Below are positions 13,532 to 14,473 of a stretch of 14,473 bases of DNA, in pieces (the first letter of the stretch is position 1; every line of letters begins with the position of its first letter). Origin of the DNA: Spirochaetes bacterium RIFOXYC1_FULL_54_7 (GTDB taxonomy: Bacteria > Spirochaetota > Spirochaetia > Treponematales > UBA12059); the NCBI GenBank assembly GCA_001830645.1, contig MIBM01000030.1, positions 5,838-20,310 on the forward strand, given 5' to 3'. The notes beneath the pieces are model-generated. The model searched no databases. It was not told the DNA's origin and saw only the letters and a program-made list of their open reading frames with translations. The position numbers and the translations under genes are program-made.

Positions 13532-14215
13532 ATGGCCCTGCCAATGCTGCAACTCGCACTAGACAACAAGACCCTTGCGGACGCCCTAGCGTCCACAAGG
13601 GTCCTCGCCGCCGAAGTGGATGTCCTGGAGGCAGGAACCATACTCTGCTGTTCAGAAGGCATGCAGGCAGTCCGGTGCCTGAAGTCCTTGTATCCCGACC
13701 GCATCGTACTTGCGGATATCAAGGCCGCCGATGCAGGCACCATACTGGCAAACATGGTCTACGACAACGGTGCGGACTGGATGACTGTCATCTGCTGCGC
13801 CCCCATAGCCACCGTAGAAACTGCCCTGGCTGCTGCGCGCAAATGTAACCAGGCAGCGGATCCCGCCAAGACCCTTACCCCCCTGGATGTACAGGTAGAA
13901 CTGACCGGCACCTGGTCATGGGAGGAGGCCGAAGCCTGGCGCGCTGCCGGGATAAGCCAGGTTGTATACCACCGGGGCCGTGACGCCCAAGCGGCCGGCC
14001 AGTCCTGGGGACAGGAAGATCTGGACAAGATCCGCCGCCTGGCCGGCATGGGCTTTGCCCTTTCCATAACCGGTGGATTGGTGGTGGAAGACCTGCCCCT
14101 GTTTGCCGGTATTCCCATAAAGGTGTTCATAGCAGGAAGGTCGATCCGGGACGCAGCCGATCCGGCCGCCGCTGCCCGGGCCTTCAAGGCCAAAATAGCA
14201 GAACTCTGGTCATGA
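13532..14215 (+). CDS. ulaD: 3-keto-L-gulonate-6-phosphate decarboxylase
   Basis: A member of the OMP-decarboxylase superfamily (UlaD/SgbH type), it converts 3-keto-L-gulonate 6-phosphate to L-xylulose 5-phosphate plus CO2 in L-ascorbate and related sugar-acid catabolism. The 227-residue protein keeps the KGPDC active site: Asp11 (LALD), Glu33, Asp62-x-Lys64-x2-Asp67 ([10 protein letters not shown]), Glu123, His147 and Arg150 ([11 protein letters not shown]), then SITGGL and the phosphate-binding [12 protein letters not shown]. Residues up to 67 fall at the same numbers as in E. coli UlaD; the later ones are offset by +11 because of an insertion around 103-117. This fits KGPDC better than hexulose-6-phosphate synthase. 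The start has a strong AGGAGG 5 nt upstream. It is the first gene of its operon and overlaps ulaE by four bases (ATGA). Sgb-type naming is the alternative. Confidence 0.95.
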   Translation: MALPMLQLALDNKTLADALASTRVLAAEVDVLEAGTILCCSEGMQAVRCLKSLYPDRIVLADIKAADAGTILANMVYDNGADWMTVICCAPIATVETALAAARKCNQAADPAKTLTPLDVQVELTGTWSWEEAEAWRAAGISQVVYHRGRDAQAAGQSWGQEDLDKIRRLAGMGFALSITGGLVVEDLPLFAGIPIKVFIAGRSIRDAADPAAAARAFKAKIAELWS

Positions 14216-14473
14216 ACCCGAACCCGGCCGGTCTGCCGTCCCTGGGACTGCAGACCTCAGGGCTGCCAGCCCTTGGTATCTACGAAAAGGCCCTGCCGGC
14301 CGGACTGGACTGGCCGGGACTTCTTGAAACTGCCCGGAATGCCGGCTACGAGTATGTAGAGATGTCGGTAGACGAGTCCGATGGCCGGCTGGCCCGGTTG
14401 GACTGGTCTGCCGGCCAGCGGACAGCCTTCAGGGAGGCAGTGGCTGCCTCGGGTCTGCGGGTGCCATCCATGT
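14212..14473 (+). CDS. ulaE: L-xylulose-5-phosphate 3-epimerase, N-terminal part (3' end outside window)
   Basis: This is the beginning of a UlaE/SgbU-type epimerase, which turns L-xylulose 5-phosphate into L-ribulose 5-phosphate, the step after UlaD. The 87 codons present include [40 protein letters not shown] and GLRVPSM, each closely matching the N-terminus of E. coli UlaE. The ATG overlaps the ulaD stop (ATGA) and has no strong Shine-Dalgarno, which suggests translational coupling. About 21 residues precede the conserved LGIYEK, compared with about 7 in E. coli as I recall it. This extension reads as an imperfect repeat, GLPSLGL followed by GLPALGI. The gene is cut by the window end and is not a pseudogene on the evidence here. 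The order ulaD-ulaE is as in the E. coli ula operon. Confidence 0.92.
   Translation, partial: MNPNPAGLPSLGLQTSGLPALGIYEKALPAGLDWPGLLETARNAGYEYVEMSVDESDGRLARLDWSAGQRTAFREAVAASGLRVPSM

Noticed and set aside
1..14473. CRISPR arrays, tRNA or rRNA genes, insertion sequences, attachment sites, toxin-antitoxin or defence genes
   Set aside because: I looked for regular repeats, cloverleaf-like segments, transposase or integrase motifs and defence domains by reading and saw none; a covariance-model or profile search could still find something small.

Overview
The window looks like ordinary chromosomal DNA from a free-living or gut-type bacterium with mid-range GC (genes look mid-50s % by eye, intergenic regions clearly AT-richer). 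No rRNA, tRNA, CRISPR array, insertion sequence or phage gene was seen. The lineage cannot be fixed from sequence alone. The SH3-type lipoprotein with a relaxed lipobox, and the mix of polyphosphate, c-di-GMP and sugar-acid genes, would fit a spirochaete, but this is a low-to-moderate confidence inference.

Layout: (1) The + strand opens with a 5'-incomplete soluble sensor histidine kinase (1-1665). (2) Converging on it from the - strand is a two-gene polyphosphate operon. A Ppx/GppA-HD exopolyphosphatase (5410 to 3878) is joined by a 4-base ATGA overlap to polyphosphate kinase ppk1 (3881 to 1728). (3) Divergent from ppx, a + strand pair encodes an SH3-domain lipoprotein (5566-6945) and, 3 nt later, an ABC-F translation-type ATPase (6949-9003). 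The promoter in front of this pair is placed so that the mRNA could be leaderless. (4) A large + strand c-di-GMP protein (9075-11711) combines a CBS-like region, GAF, GGDEF, GAF and HD-GYP, with both catalytic motifs intact. (5) Its 3' end overlaps, tail to tail, a - strand PEBP (YbhB/YbcL) gene. Upstream of that lie an OsmC-family gene and a small secreted protein of unknown function, all on -. (6) A 222-bp AT-rich divergent region rich in inverted and direct repeats precedes a + strand operon for L-ascorbate / 3-keto-L-gulonate 6-phosphate catabolism. This is ulaD followed by ulaE, which runs off the window edge.

Functional picture: the left two thirds is regulatory and stress-linked (histidine kinase signalling, polyphosphate turnover, ribosome-associated ABC-F, c-di-GMP synthesis and breakdown). 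The OsmC and PEBP genes suggest peroxide or envelope stress. The right edge begins a carbohydrate catabolic operon that looks locally regulated. There is no gene-free stretch longer than about 222 bp.

Nothing seen is an obvious new defence or mobile system. The best leads are the paired operator-like repeats 95 bp apart around the ula promoter region, the possible leaderless start of the lipoprotein, the bifunctional c-di-GMP enzyme with its gene-tail overlap, and the Asp-to-Glu changes in both phosphate-binding motifs of the Ppx protein.
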